Source: Puccinia triticina
Lineage: Eukaryota > Basidiomycota > Pucciniomycetes > Pucciniales > Pucciniaceae
Length of the DNA stretch: 64,000 nt
NCBI RefSeq assembly: GCF_026914185.1
Contig: NC_070572.1
Coordinates: 868,001-932,000 of the forward strand
Direction: 5' to 3'
Position 1 is the stretch's first letter. Each line of letters opens with the position of its first letter. Under the pieces are notes generated by a model. That model saw nothing but the letters and a program-made list of their open reading frames with translations. It did not search any database and was not told where the DNA came from. Below, one piece after another: positions 12,684 to 23,316 of the stretch. The translations under genes were made by a program, and so were the position numbers.

Positions 12684-12983
12684 GTGACATATGTGATGGC
12701 AAGTACCTGGGGGGCTGGCATGCGCTGGCGGCGAGACACATGCGCCCCCCGCGATTGTCCGTCTTACCCTCAATCAATCCCGGTGGTGTAATCAAAGTGA
12801 CAACACATTGTTTCTTTTACTTTTGCAGATTCCGGTCAGCCTGCCGATATTGTTTGTGATTGGATATGCTTTCATCATCTTTGGCTTCTCCATTGTTTCC
12901 CTACTCATCTTTAGTTTTTTTTTTCCTTTTTTTTCTTTTTTTTTTCTCTGCTCAAGTTTTTGATCAGTAGTCAGAGTCTTTTC

Positions 12984-12994
12984 GAGGGGGTGGC
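12984..12994 (+). promoter_or_regulatory. Copia-2 polypurine tract
   Basis: GAGGGGGTGGC lies immediately before the 3' LTR, the expected place for plus-strand priming. Confidence 0.75.
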
Positions 12995-13288
12995 TGTTAT
13001 GGAATGGGATTATATTTCACTAGTAGCATATGTACTTAGCTTATGTTTATATTGTGTTTCATTCTTCTCTCAAAGACTCTTCCCTGGGTGCCGGTGAACC
13101 CTCTTTTTCCTCACTCTCTTTTGCTTTCTTCTCACCGGCATCCCAGGTAAGCACCGTGATGTATTGTTTTTATTTTTTTTTATTTTTTTTCATCTTTTAG
13201 ATTATTGTCTTTGTTTTAGCTCTGTGATGACCAAAACTTACTCTCTTTTGCTTTCTTCTCACCGGCATCCCAGAGCACAAGCCTAAGA
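12995..13288 (+). repeat. Copia-2 3' LTR
   Basis: It is the partner of 8619-8912, same length, with about three substitutions (near the start, in the T/A-rich tract, and in GATGACC[G/A]AAAC). It is followed by the TSD AGATC. Confidence 0.92.
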
Positions 13289-13533
13289 AGATCATTGCCA
13301 AAAGTTTGTTGAGATTCCGGATGGACCAAACCTATTAAGTTGAGACCAAGATCAGAATTTCAACCTTGTTGACCTTCTGGCTGATGATTAGTCAGTCAGA
13401 TAAGCAAGCGGATTAGACTCGGCAATCAACAGAGATTGCGGTTGGAGTGAAAGGTTAACTTTTAAAGCTGATCCGGATGATTAGGCCGGTGGTAGTCTGC
13501 TAGACAAGAAAGTTATAGATATATAAGCGTCAA

Positions 13534-13545
13534 GGGCTCATAACC
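13534..13545 (-). promoter_or_regulatory. Copia-1 primer-binding site (half-tRNA iMet type)
   Basis: On the minus strand GGTTATGAGCCC follows the end of the 133-bp LTR, the same 12 bases used by copia-2. This identifies 13546-13678 as a 5' LTR pointing left. Confidence 0.75.
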
Positions 13546-13678
13546 TGTGGAGAACCAGGTGTACGAGAGACAAAGAAGATGATGATTCACAAGGTCTCAG
13601 CCCGGACAGGGGTCCGGGATGAGGTAGATGCCGCGACTGCGGCAAGTGTCAGAGTGCGTAGCCCTCCGGGCTACAACA
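13546..13678 (-). repeat. Copia-1 5' LTR, 133 bp
   Basis: On the minus strand it begins TGTTGTAGCCCGG and ends CTCCACA. It differs from the 3' LTR at 16646-16778 by two transitions only. The outer flank is GAGAG on the plus strand, i.e. CTCTC in element orientation. Confidence 0.9.
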
Positions 13679-15197
13679 GAGAGCAGTTTTGAAAAAGTCC
13701 CGGTCAAAAAAACAAAATACTGTCAGAAGTCTGTTTGAATTGTAAGTCTCTCCCTCTGGTAGGCACAATACAACCAGAGTGTTAACACTCCGCGGGTAGG
13801 AGGGTGCAACTTTGTTAAGTTAGAATGTGCAGTACCACTAGTAGCTCAAAACGCTTTGCGCACTGCAAATTTGCAAATTGAAGACAATGAAAATCCCTTT
13901 TTTTCTGCCAGCCAGCAGAGGGGAGGTTTGTTGCCCTTCTCAATTTTTTTTTGAGCATCTGGACACCTCAGTTTGACAAAAAAAGAATGAAAAAGAAATA
14001 CAGCAGTTTCAAAAAAGAATGGCAGAGAGCTCTTGGATCTTCCATCCAGGGATTTTCCTCACCCAGCCAAACTCTGCTATTGAAGTAGATGCATTATTAC
14101 ATCCTAATTCTGAAAATACCACTGGAGGAAATTCCCCAGCATATTTCGATTTGGAACAAAAAATGTAGATTTGTACCAGGAAATCTAGATTTTTGGGCTC
14201 TAGATCACTTCTGGGAGGCCCGCAGATCTTGACAGGAAATGGAGGACTTCCCTTCACAATCTGGGAGCAGTCTGAGAGCCTCCCAGAGTCTCAAAGCCTA
14301 AATTTCCCTGCAAAATCTGGCTCAGATCTGGTTCTGGAAGGGGTTCCCAGATTGACAGGAAGTCCTCCAGTCATTATCCACTAGATGGCTGGAGGCACAA
14401 GAAATGGTGCTGCTGATATTCTACATGGATTGTATAGGGGGACTTGATACTTGGAATTGAAGAGATATACAATCTGTATACAATCAAGGTCTCTTGAGGA
14501 AGATTCCTTGGCATGCTCTCTGCCTGAGTGGAATGTGGAAGGGGCCAAGCTATGTATTTACTGGAGGAGTTCCCATTGAGATCTACAGACCTTACAGAAC
14601 CAGATCTGCAGCCCCTGGGAGAGCATTTCCCCGCAAAAATGAAGTTTTTCTGGATGGAGATCTGGTTCTTTGGGGGGCTGCAGATCAATGGAATTTCCTC
14701 CACTATGAGTAGGCTGACAAGAGAGGCTGGGGTGTTAAGCTTGCTCCTGTTTCCAGCCCTAATTCAAGTACAAGCTGCCAAATAGGAATCTCTTGTAACG
14801 GTGAAAGAAGAAGTAGACAGACTCGTTGCGGTGCCCTGAAGGCAAAGTAAACAAATGCACAACCCATCAGCTGCCAAAAAGCTGATCAGTCAAGTCGGAA
14901 ATGGAATGGCAAGGGGTTGTGTACACACTTGGGTTGTTATAAGGTTCCCAACATTACAGCAACTCAACGCCTGCTCATTCGAGCAAGAGATTGTTCTTTT
15001 CACTCAGTCAACGTTGGGTGGTAGAGCCAATACTTCAGACACGGAATATGATTAAAAAGATTCAACTGCCTGATCAACCACATTTATCTTTATCAACAAC
15101 TGAAGTTTACTCACATGTAGCAGACTTGGTGTCTATATTGGATTTCTTGAAGCAAATCATTCCATTCCGTGATACCATTGTTCTGCATGGTACGTGA
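13679..15197. other. No gene seen; probable inverted flank of copia-1
   Basis: This stretch lies between the 5' LTR and the RT half of copia-1. If the inversion model is right, it is the original upstream flank, now reversed. Short frames (14193-14785) show no family. Several lines share a repeated phrase around AAATCTGG/CAGATCTGG. Confidence 0.4.
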
Positions 15198-16505
15198 GCT
15201 AAAGGTTTTATGCAGGTAGAAGGGGAAGATTTCAATGCTACCTTCGCGCCGACGGCAACTTTTGTCTCCCTAAGACTCCTTCTAGTGATTGCCGCAGCGT
15301 ACGGATGGCCGGTTCAGTCCTTTGATTTCGTGGCCGCATACCTAAATTCACCAATCATTGAAGAAGTCTGGGTCAAACCTCCAGAAGGGATGGAGACACC
15401 CCCTGGCCACGCACTTCTGCTGAAGAAAGCCCTCTATGGAACCCAACAAGCGGCGCAATGCTGGTGGCTCCACCTAAAAGACGTGCTGGACAAATTTGGC
15501 TACTCACCCTCGCAATACGACAACAGCTTGTACGTGCTGCGACATCTGGACAAAGCGGGCATGGTCTGGCTTCATGTAGATGATGGGGTTGTGATGGCAT
15601 TGAGTGAGGCGCTTCTGAAGAAACTCAAGACGTATCTGAAGGACATCCTAAAAATCAAATGGAGTCATGGGATTGACGCGATTGTTGGCTTGAACGTTAA
15701 GCGTACAGGACGCGGTTTTGAACTGTTTCAGAAAGACTTGGTGGCCGGCATCCTCGATGAGCACTGGGATGGGGTTACTACGGCGGCGACTCCTCTGCCG
15801 GTGGGTTTTAACGCGACAACGGATGAAAATGGAATACCAGGGGACTCGGGGAAATACTTGTCAGTAATTGGATCTTTCAGCTATTTGGCTGTGGGAACAC
15901 GTCTGGACTTGTGTTTTGCAGTGAACTACTTGGCGCGCTTTGCGGCCAAACCAGGTGTCAATCACTGGAAAGGAGTGAAACACCTGGTTAATTATCTAGC
16001 GGGGAGCAAGGATCTCTCCTTTTGTCTTTTCCCGTCAAGCAATGCTAAACCCTTGAAAGCTTTTGCAGATGCCTCTTGGGGAGGTGAATTCTCCAGGTCC
16101 TCTTACGGTGTCCTGGTACTTTTCCTCAACTGCCCCGTTCTTTGGGTGTCAAGGAGACAGCAATCAGTGGCATTGTCGACTTGTCACGCAGAGTACATGG
16201 CCCTGGGAGTTGCGACGCGCCAAACCCTGTGGGTTCGGCACCTTCTGCGCGATGTGCTGAAGCAAGATTTTGTAGGTCATTTGTTCTGTGATAACCAATC
16301 TGCCATTAAGGTGTCCACTGACAACGCGTCCAACAAGCGGACATGCCACACTGACCAAGACTTTTATATCACCAATGAAGCACTCTTTCAGAAGAAAACT
16401 TGTCTGGAATGGGTAGGAACAAAGGACCAGCTGGCTGAAATTTTCACTAAAGGCATGCCACCGGAGAGTTTTAATGCATTGAGGCATAGGATCATGAAGG
16501 CTTAA
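15198..16505 (+). pseudogene. Copia-1 pol, reverse transcriptase and RNase H half
   Basis: The frame opens in the middle of RT at AKGFMQVEGEDFNATFAP, just after a TGA at 15195-15197, with no start codon of its own; intact copia pols read VAKGF at this point. Further motifs are the RT catalytic VWLHVDDGVV, then RNase H with FADASWGG, CHAEYMAL and CDNQSAIK. The frame is otherwise uninterrupted to the stop at 16505. It lacks integrase, protease and gag, and exactly complements the domains kept at 4885-8168. A polypurine tract and a 133-bp LTR follow. Confidence 0.88.
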
Positions 16506-16633
16506 CTTTGTTTTCATTTTTTTTTTACTCTCACTTATATTTTTCTTTACAAAAGCTTCTTCTCCAATTGTCCTGTGTATTTTCTCTTCTACGTTGTTTT
16601 CTTATCTGGCTGTACGGGATGCCGCGTCTACGG

Positions 16634-16645
16634 CAAGAGGGGGGG
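16634..16645 (+). promoter_or_regulatory. Copia-1 polypurine tract
   Basis: A purine run, AAGAGGGGGGG-like, abuts the 3' LTR. Confidence 0.7.
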
Positions 16646-16778
16646 TGTTGTAGCCCGGAGGGCTACGCACTCTGACACTTGCCACAGTCGCGGCATCTAC
16701 CTCATCCCGGACCCCTGTCCGGGCTGAGACCTTGTGAATCATCATCTTCTTTGTCTCTTGTACACCTGGTTCTCCACA
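16646..16778 (+). repeat. Copia-1 3' LTR, 133 bp
   Basis: The LTR is unusually short and packed with hairpins: GTAGCCC/GGGCTAC (16650-16666) and CCCGGAC/GTCCGGG (16706-16723). It is followed by CTCTC (16779-16783), the same 5 bases that flank the oppositely oriented 5' LTR. Confidence 0.9.
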
Positions 16779-16784
16779 CTCTCG

Positions 16785-17201
16785 TCATGATCCATCCATT
16801 TCTTGATCAATTTCATTCTTGCTTAGATTTCCATGTTTACTAAAGCCTTCCCCATACACTATAGTCATATATCCCCAACGTGTGAGGCCCAACCCATCTT
16901 CTTGATGTGCAATGTCACTTATAGCATCATTGGTTTTGAATTCTGTCAGTGTGGACTGTGTAATATAGGATGAAGTGGACCACAGAAAGTCACTAGAAAC
17001 AAATCTGAGGGGTTCTGAAGGGCCTAAAAAATCAAGAAAAAATTGGAGAGATTTTCCATGACCTTGGGAATCTTTTGTTCCCCCAAACCTTTCCTGGATC
17101 CTGTCAGCCCAAGCTTGGACATGGGGTGTAAGTTGGAGGGTCCCTGCAGGACAGTGTCCCCCCTCCATACATACATAGAGGGACTTGGTTAAGTTAGCCA
17201 C
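16785..17201 (-). other. Unrecognised 138-codon open frame
   Basis: A minus-strand frame with protein-like composition, including a stretch FGGTKDSQGHGKSLQFFLDF. It belongs to no family I recognise. Its stop codon lies 2 bp outside the copia-1 target site, so the retroelement did not truncate it. It may be a fragment of another repeat or a small gene. Confidence 0.25.
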
Positions 17202-17312
17202 ACTGTGGCCGAGACGTCAAGTCGCCAACCCCCACAGTGCGCAACAAGTTTTTTGCAGTGTGCAAAGTACATCCAAAATTAAATTAGGATGAAGATAAGG
17301 AGGAAATGGTCA

Positions 17313-17448
17313 TGGTGGCCTGTTGACAAGCCTGCCCAATTGCCATGCTTGATTGTAGAAGTTGGCCCCCGGGTGGACCCTGTTCCATGCAACTTCCACC
17401 AGGGTGATTTATGGATGGCAATTGGGCGGGCCTGCCGACAGGCGGCCC
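17313..17448. repeat. Inverted pair of hAT-type ends
   Basis: GCCTGCCCAATTGCCAT (about 17328-17344) is close to the reverse complement of the hAT terminus that starts near 17411 (ATGGCAATTGGGCGGGCC). The roughly 65 bp between them also contains GAAGTTG/CA-ACTTC pairing. Two related element ends appear to face each other. Confidence 0.55.
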
Positions 17449-20163
17449 GAACCCGGCCGGGTTCAGGCCGGGCGCGGGCCAGCATTTTGGGGAAAAATCA
17501 AAAGATGACCCGGCCCGCCAGACCCGCGGCAGAATTTGGGCGGGTCCGGGTAGCCCGACGGCGCCCGTCGGGCACCCCCCGTATCCCCGCCCCCCGGATC
17601 CCCCGGTGCAGATATAGGATATACTGGTATATGTCCGCCAATAGGAGTGACATAGCAACCACCGACAACCACCAAGTCTCCAACTATGGCGCGGCGAACT
17701 TCTCAGAACGAAGACAACAACATTGAGGTTCCTCCTAGTACCGACCTGGACAGACATCCAGATTCACCTGAGCCTCGGACTCCAGCGCCTAGCGAATCCC
17801 AAGACAATAATCCAATCAAGCGGCGCAAACTGACCAGCGGGGTTTGGGATCATTTCACCAAGATTGTTGGTGAGTGATTATGTATTTCTTAATTGCCAAT
17901 AGCCTTCAGGTTTTTTATTTTGTTTGAATGTTTGAATTTTGGTTGCTGTAGAATCCAATGGCAAAGAGAAGGCTGAGTGTAATTACTGCCAAGCGAAGTT
18001 AACTGGCGGATCCTCTGCGGGAACAAAGCACCTTTGGCGACATTTGAACCAATGCATAACCAAGAAGGGTGGCATGATCCATGCCAAGCAAGGCCGCTTG
18101 AATTTCCCCTCAGCCTCATCGACTCAGGCTGCCCGGGGTGTCTGGATTTACAAACAAGAACAATTGCGAGCACGGCTTGCTGAAATGATTATTCTCCACG
18201 AGTATCCCTTTGCAATGGCCAAACATGAAGGATTCATTGACTTCATGAGGGAATTGCAGCCTCAGTTCCAGATGCCTAGACGCAAGACAGTCCAAAACAA
18301 CTGTGTGCAAATTTTTACCAACCAGAAGACGGCCAAGAGCTCAAAGCTTGCAAAGGATGCTCACCATATTGCGCTGACGACCGACACATGGACCGCGTCT
18401 GATCTCACGGGCTATATGGTCGTTACTCTACACTATATTGACTCACGATGGGAATTAAACAAGAACATAATCAGCTTTCAACCTCTCCCAACTCCACACT
18501 CCGGCCAAGCGATTGCCAACCGCCTCAGCCAAGTTTTACAAGACTGGAAGCTTGTCAACAAGGTTGCTTTTGTCACTCTCGACAATGCACAAGCAAACAC
18601 TGCGGCAATGGTACGGCTCAAACAATATGTTGATGACCGCAGTGTTACCCCTGGCGCAGCGACCTCGGCCCACTTCCACATGCGCTGCCTTGCTCACATT
18701 ATCAATTTGGTCGTCAAAGACAGCCTCAAGATTGCCGGTGATGCTGTCGATCAACTACGTAATGCAGTCCATTGGATTCACGGCTCTCCTTCTTGCATGG
18801 ACGCCTTTGACAAGTCTCTCACGGCAGTTGGCATCGATATAAACAAGAAAAATCCTTGTAAGGATGTCCCAACTCAATGGAACTCGACTTACCTCATGAT
18901 CGAGGCTTCCTTGCCATGCAAGTTAGCCTTCCAGGAACTGGCCATAGTTGACGATAAGTTCGAGGACTGTCCGAGCAAGGTTCAATGGGATGAACTGGTG
19001 CTCATGGAGCAGTTTCTTGAACCATTTTACCAAGGTGGGTGTGAAGTTTCTCTACTTGTTGCTTCCTAAGTCCCTCAGTAGGCTAATCAGATCTCTCCTT
19101 ACTCAATTCAGCAACTATTTTATTGAGTGGTACCCAATATCCAATGATCAACTACGGCTATTGTGTCATGTCGGCTATTGAAGTGCAACTCAACAAGTCC
19201 TCGGCAAACCCGACTCTGACCAGTATGGTTGAACCAATGAAGCAGAAGTTCAACAAATACTGGGAGCCGGCAAAGACAGTACTTGCCATCAGACTGGTCC
19301 TCGACCCGCGCTACAAGATGCGCTACCTTTGCTACAACCTTGAGCAGAACCCGGCTGGCGACGAAGATGTGAACGATTTCATTGGCCGAGTCAAGTCTCA
19401 ATTTTTGGCGCTGTGGAATCTGTACGTTCCAGCACCATCACCCGCCAACGAGCCCTCCAGTAGTCAACAAGAGACCTCTCAGAAGAAGAAGACCATTGAT
19501 CAAGACCTCTCAGCCTTCCATGAATACATGGCTGGCTTGATGGAATCTTCTCAACCCAATGCTCCCATGGCCGAGTTAAATCTCTACCTCGAAGAGAGAA
19601 ACCTCATCCTCCCAGATTCAAAGGAGGTGGAGTTCAATCTGCTTGACTGGTGGAAATTGAATGCCGCCCGGTTCCCGTCACTCTCTCAGGTTGCAAGAAC
19701 AATTCTCATGATCCCAACTACCTTGGTCGCTTCGGAATCGGCATTCTCTACGGGTGGGCGGGTCCTTGACAACTATCAAACGCACCTGAACGAGGAATCC
19801 GTTGAGGCTTTAATCTGCACTCAAGACTGGATCAAGGCCAGGAAGCTAGCTGCAAAGCAAGTTGCGGCAAAGTAACTCAACTCCCGGTATTTCCTTCTTC
19901 TCAATTCCTTTGTATATTACTGTGATGCATGTGGTGTAGAAACCACTGCATCAACCCTTCCCCGTACCCAAATACAAGAAATTTTTTATTATTTCATTTC
20001 TGGCTGGGGCCCGTCGGCGGCCCACGGGCGACCCGGCCACTAAACAGGCTCGGGTCGGGCAGCCATTTCAGTAAAATTGACCCGGCCCGACCCGCCCACT
20101 AATATTGCGGCCCGGCTCGGGTCCGCCCGCGGGCGACCCGAGCCCGCCCGATTGCCATCCCTA
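17410..20163 (+). mobile_element. hAT-1 DNA transposon, apparently intact
   Basis: The ends are imperfect TIRs: left TATGGATGGCAATTGGGCGG, right (complemented) TAGGGATGGCAATCGGGCGG. Both are followed by subterminal GC-rich DNA (17430-17600, 19995-20155). The single transposase gene 17686-19875 is open after splicing. The 8 bp outside the left end (GGGTGATT) and the right end (GTTCGGGA) do not match, so the target duplication is lost or the left boundary is off. The right end lies about 147 bp upstream of the NFS1 start codon. Confidence 0.8.
17686..19875 (+). CDS. hAT transposase (BED finger, hAT dimerisation)
   Basis: Three exons, 17686-17869, 17952-19034 and 19112-19875, joined by GT-AG introns of 82 and 77 nt, give 676 residues in one frame. 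A BED-type zinc finger lies near residues 50-95 (VWDHF, then CNYC and HLWRHLNQC, split by intron 1). The RNase-H-like core shows TTDTW, VTLDNAQAN and RCLAHIINL. The conserved PTQWNSTYLM region follows, then the C-terminal dimerisation domain (LLDWWKLNAARFPSLSQVAR, ASESAFSTGGRVLD). No stop or frameshift was found, so the element could be active. The start is the first ATG ahead of a short acidic tail. Confidence 0.88.
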
Positions 20164-20310
20164 GTTCGGGACGAGGCTGGCCCCCCGCCCGAGCCCCGGG
20201 TAACAGAGTCAACTGCGTTCGACTTGACCCGAAATAAGCAAAAGGTTTTCTTCTCCTCACCTTATCTTCCATCCCCCCCACGACACTCCACCCATCAAAA
20301 CTTGACCATC

Positions 20311-22261
20311 ATGAGCACTTCCAAAATACCTGGGTTGATGAGATCCTCCCTGCGGTTGGCAGCTCATCCTGCCTCTTCCAAACGACCATTGCCCGCGCAC
20401 TTCGCCACCACCACCGCACCTCAATATGTCTCCAGAAGCTGCAAGGCTGAGATGGCAGAAGTCGTCGACAAGTCCAGACCCTCCGATCTCTTCGACCTTC
20501 CCCCATCCATATCCGCGTCTTCCTCATCCAAGCTGGCCAACTCTCAAGCTACCCTCGACATCATCGATCCTATCGTCCGTCGTCCTGACCCACTCGTCGT
20601 CACCCCCGTATCCGAACTTCGCGAAACCGAGAACACCCAAAAACAAGAAAAGGTTGGAAGGCCCATCTATCTAGACATGCAGGTATTGATCAATTCCACT
20701 TCTGTTGAATCACTCTCAAGTCTCGTGCAGCTTACTCAATTCCTTCTTCCTTCAGGCTACGACACCACTTGATCCCCGCGTCCTAGATGCGATGATGCCT
20801 TACATGACTAACCAATACGGAAACCCACATTCCAAGACCCATGCATACGGCTGGGAGACCGAAAAGGCCGTCGAGACTTCCCGAAGCCATGTTGCTAATC
20901 TGATTGGGGCTAGCACCAAAGATATCATCTTTACCTCGGGTGCTACCGAAACAAACAACATGTCTATCAAGGGCGTCGCCCGGTTCTATAAAGTTCGTTC
21001 TCTTCTTTACTCTCCATCTCCCCATCCTCTCATTGATCCTCACACACCTGTCTCTACTTTTCAGGAACGTAAACGACACATCATCACCACCCAGACTGAG
21101 CACAAATGCGTCTTAGACTCATGCAGGGTTCTACAAGATGAAGGGTTTGATGTAACCTACTTACCCGTCAAAAGTAGGTCAACACACTGGGATCGAACGC
21201 GAGCCCCCAGACTATCGTTTCACACGATTGATCACTAATCATTTTTGTTTCATTTGCAATAGGTAATGGCCTCATTGACCTCCAGCAACTTGCTGATGCC
21301 ATCCGTCCCGACACCGTCCTTGTCTCGATTATGGCTGTCAACAACGAGATTGGGATCATTCAGCCGATGAAAGAGATTGGTGCAATTATTCGTCAACACA
21401 AGGGCGTGTTCTTCCACACCGATGCTGCCCAAGCGGTTGGCAAGATCCCCATCGATGTCGAGGAGATGCAGATCGATCTATTGAGTATGAGCTCCCACAA
21501 GATCTATGGACCCAAAGGCATTGGGGCTGCTTATGTTCGTCGGCGTCCTAGGGTCAGACTTGAGCCCATCATGAATGGTGGCGGGCAAGAGCGGGGCCTG
21601 CGCTCTGGTACAGTGCCAGCGCCACTTGTCGTCGGCTTTGGCGAGGCTTGTCGACTAGCCAAATTAGAACTCCAGGTCAGCACACCACTCATCACCCTAT
21701 TTTACCATCCCCGGCTTACACCTTCCTGATCCTGGCTCTCTTGTTTCTTTAGAATGATCATGAGCACATTTCAAGACTATCACAGAGGTTGAACGACAAG
21801 ATCACCCAGAGCTGTACCCACATCGTGCGTAACGGCGATGGCACATTAGGCTACCCAGGCTGTCTGAACCTATCCTTCGAATACATCGAAGGCGAATCCT
21901 TGTTGATGGCCTTGAAGGATGTGGCCCTGAGCTCTGGAAGCGCTTGTACGTCGGCCTCACTCGAGCCCAGCTATGTGCTCAGGGCGCTCGGAGCTAGCGA
22001 CGAGAACGCCCACAGCTCTTTGCGTTTCGGAATCGGTCGGTTCACCACCGAACAAGAGGTCGATTACGTTGCCGGTAAAATCGTCGACGTCGTCACTCGT
22101 CAGTCCTCCCATCCTTCCCTCACCTATCTGTATCAATCCAACTTGACCCCCCCCCCCCCCCCTTTTTTTTTTTTCTTCCAGGTCTGCGCGAATTGAGTCC
22201 GTTGTGGGAGATGGTCCAGGAGGGAATCGACTTGAAATCCATCAATTGGTCCCAACATTAA
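20311..22261 (+). CDS. NFS1: Cysteine desulfurase, mitochondrial
   Basis: PLP enzyme that takes sulfur from cysteine (giving alanine) for Fe-S cluster assembly in the mitochondrial matrix, working with Isd11, frataxin and the Isu scaffold. Six exons: 20311-20682, 20756-20992, 21065-21173, 21263-21675, 21753-22098, 22182-22261; introns are 70-90 nt except as noted, and phases close to give 518 residues. The N-terminus is Arg/Ser-rich without acidic residues for about 45 residues, a matrix targeting signal. The PLP lysine is in [10 protein letters not shown] (about K319) and the mobile-loop cysteine in SSGSACTSA (about C442). The eukaryotic C-terminus is intact ([19 protein letters not shown]). 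The upstream region begins within 150 bp of the hAT-1 end. Confidence 0.96.
22099..22181 (+). other. NFS1 last intron with C16-T12 homopolymer tract
   Basis: The intron contains 16 C (22147-22162) followed by 12 T (22163-22174) just before the acceptor TTCCAG. The T run serves as the polypyrimidine tract. Such tracts vary between alleles and are prone to sequencing error. Confidence 0.7.
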
Positions 22262-22630
22262 TCTGTGTTCCTGCCCACACACCATTGAAAAACACGATGT
22301 ATTTTAGTAGCTTTAATCCCTGCACAGTCCGACTTCATCTTCTACCCTCTCAGCAGGATCTTACTTCGTCTGTCTACACTTGTCGATATCGTTCACATGC
22401 CTTGTCCTCTCCCTCCTTTAGCTTTATGAATGACTTTGACGGGGTGATGATGCTGCTTTGCTGTCTGGCTCGTTGCCCAATGTACGCCCTTCTCAATCGA
22501 GTTGGAATTTGAACTGGTTCACTCCATCATTTGTGGGGCGTGATTGGCTCAAGCAGTTTGTGTGGTCATGCCAACAGAAACCGCCTCACTCTGTTTGCAC
22601 ACTGCCAGATTTAGCCCCTGCTTATCCAAC
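22262..22630. other. NFS1 3' flank, no gene seen
   Basis: The sequence after the NFS1 stop carries only short incidental frames and presumably the 3' UTR and terminator of NFS1. Confidence 0.4.
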
Positions 22631-22854
22631 AGGGGGATTCAAAGTTGGCCATGCACGACTTGCATTCACTTTTGCAAGTTGGTGTTCAAGGCTTTTATTG
22701 AGCACCAAATTTCAAAAAAACATCCAAGCAGGCTTAGGGGGTGTAGTACAGTGTGGCTTGCGTGCAATTTGGCAACTCGGTGTTCAAGAATGAACTTGAA
22801 CACCGACTTGCAAAAGTGCATGCAAGTCACATATGGCCAACTTTGAAACCCCCT
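22631..22854. mobile_element. 224-bp MITE-like foldback element
   Basis: The left end AGGGGGATTCAAAGTTGGCC and the complemented right end AGGGGGTTTCAAAGTTGGCC are nearly identical, and similarity continues for about 60 bp with a handful of mismatches. It has no coding capacity. No clear target duplication was seen. A similar terminus, AGGGGGTTTCAAA, occurs at about 28440. Confidence 0.75.
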
Positions 22855-23316
22855 AATAACATACATGATTGGAGGTTTGGGAAAATGACTTCCAAGAATT
22901 AGGGAGCTGTTCCTGATTGTTGGGACTGCCTGCTTTGCAATGGTGGCTGGGCAACACTGGCACCAACATTTTTGGCCTGGGGTTTTTCTTCCAATTTCCA
23001 TGTCAGGAATGGAAGTCCTCATAATTCTGTTCTTGTGATCAGCGTGTTTTTTACCATTGTTTGGGAGTTGTCCAGCCAACACCAACTTGCCAGGGAACAT
23101 ATCTCAGACATCCTCCCTGAAACTCGAAGTTAAAAAAAGGAGGGTTGAGAAAGACACAGGAAACAATCAAACTAGCAGAAACCAATCAACTGATCAAAAC
23201 CAAAGTCAAAGTCTCTCTTTTTTTTTATTATCAGAAAGCGGAAGAAGGGGAGCTTGATTACACTAAGACGGGTGCCATAATTTTACACATGTTGTAAGGG
23301 AAGGGAAATATAAGGT
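22855..23316. other. No gene seen
   Basis: Between the MITE and the BIG1-like gene. A minus-strand frame at 22666-23100 spans the MITE and is incidental. Confidence 0.4.

Larger units (their letters stand above)
8619..13288 (+). mobile_element. Copia-2 LTR retrotransposon, 4.67 kb
   Basis: Two 294-bp LTRs (8619-8912, 12995-13288) are identical apart from about three substitutions seen by eye. The 5-bp target duplication AGATC lies at 8614-8618 and 13289-13293. A primer-binding site and a polypurine tract are present. The interior holds one pol with a nonsense codon and a frameshift and no recognisable gag, so it probably moved with proteins supplied in trans. It sits in the leader of copia-1 and is therefore younger than it. 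Confidence 0.95.
4885..13678 (-). mobile_element. Copia-1 5' half (inverted), interrupted by copia-2
   Basis: Reading leftward on the minus strand: 133-bp LTR (13678-13546), primer-binding site (from 13545), untranslated leader (to 13289), a nested copia-2 insertion (8619-13288), the rest of the leader (8618-8169), gag, protease and integrase. The base pairs flanking the LTR are GAGAG, the complement of CTCTC found after the matching 3' LTR at 16778. The element therefore looks like one insertion later split by an inversion. Boundaries of the inversion are inferred. Confidence 0.75.

Noticed and set aside
8619..13288. Repeat-induced point mutation in copia-2
   Set aside because: Only one nonsense and one frameshift in over 3 kb; LTR differences are few and not consistently of one context.
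16785..17201. Host gene truncated by copia-1
   Set aside because: The stop codon lies outside the target duplication, and rejoining the flanks does not extend the frame.
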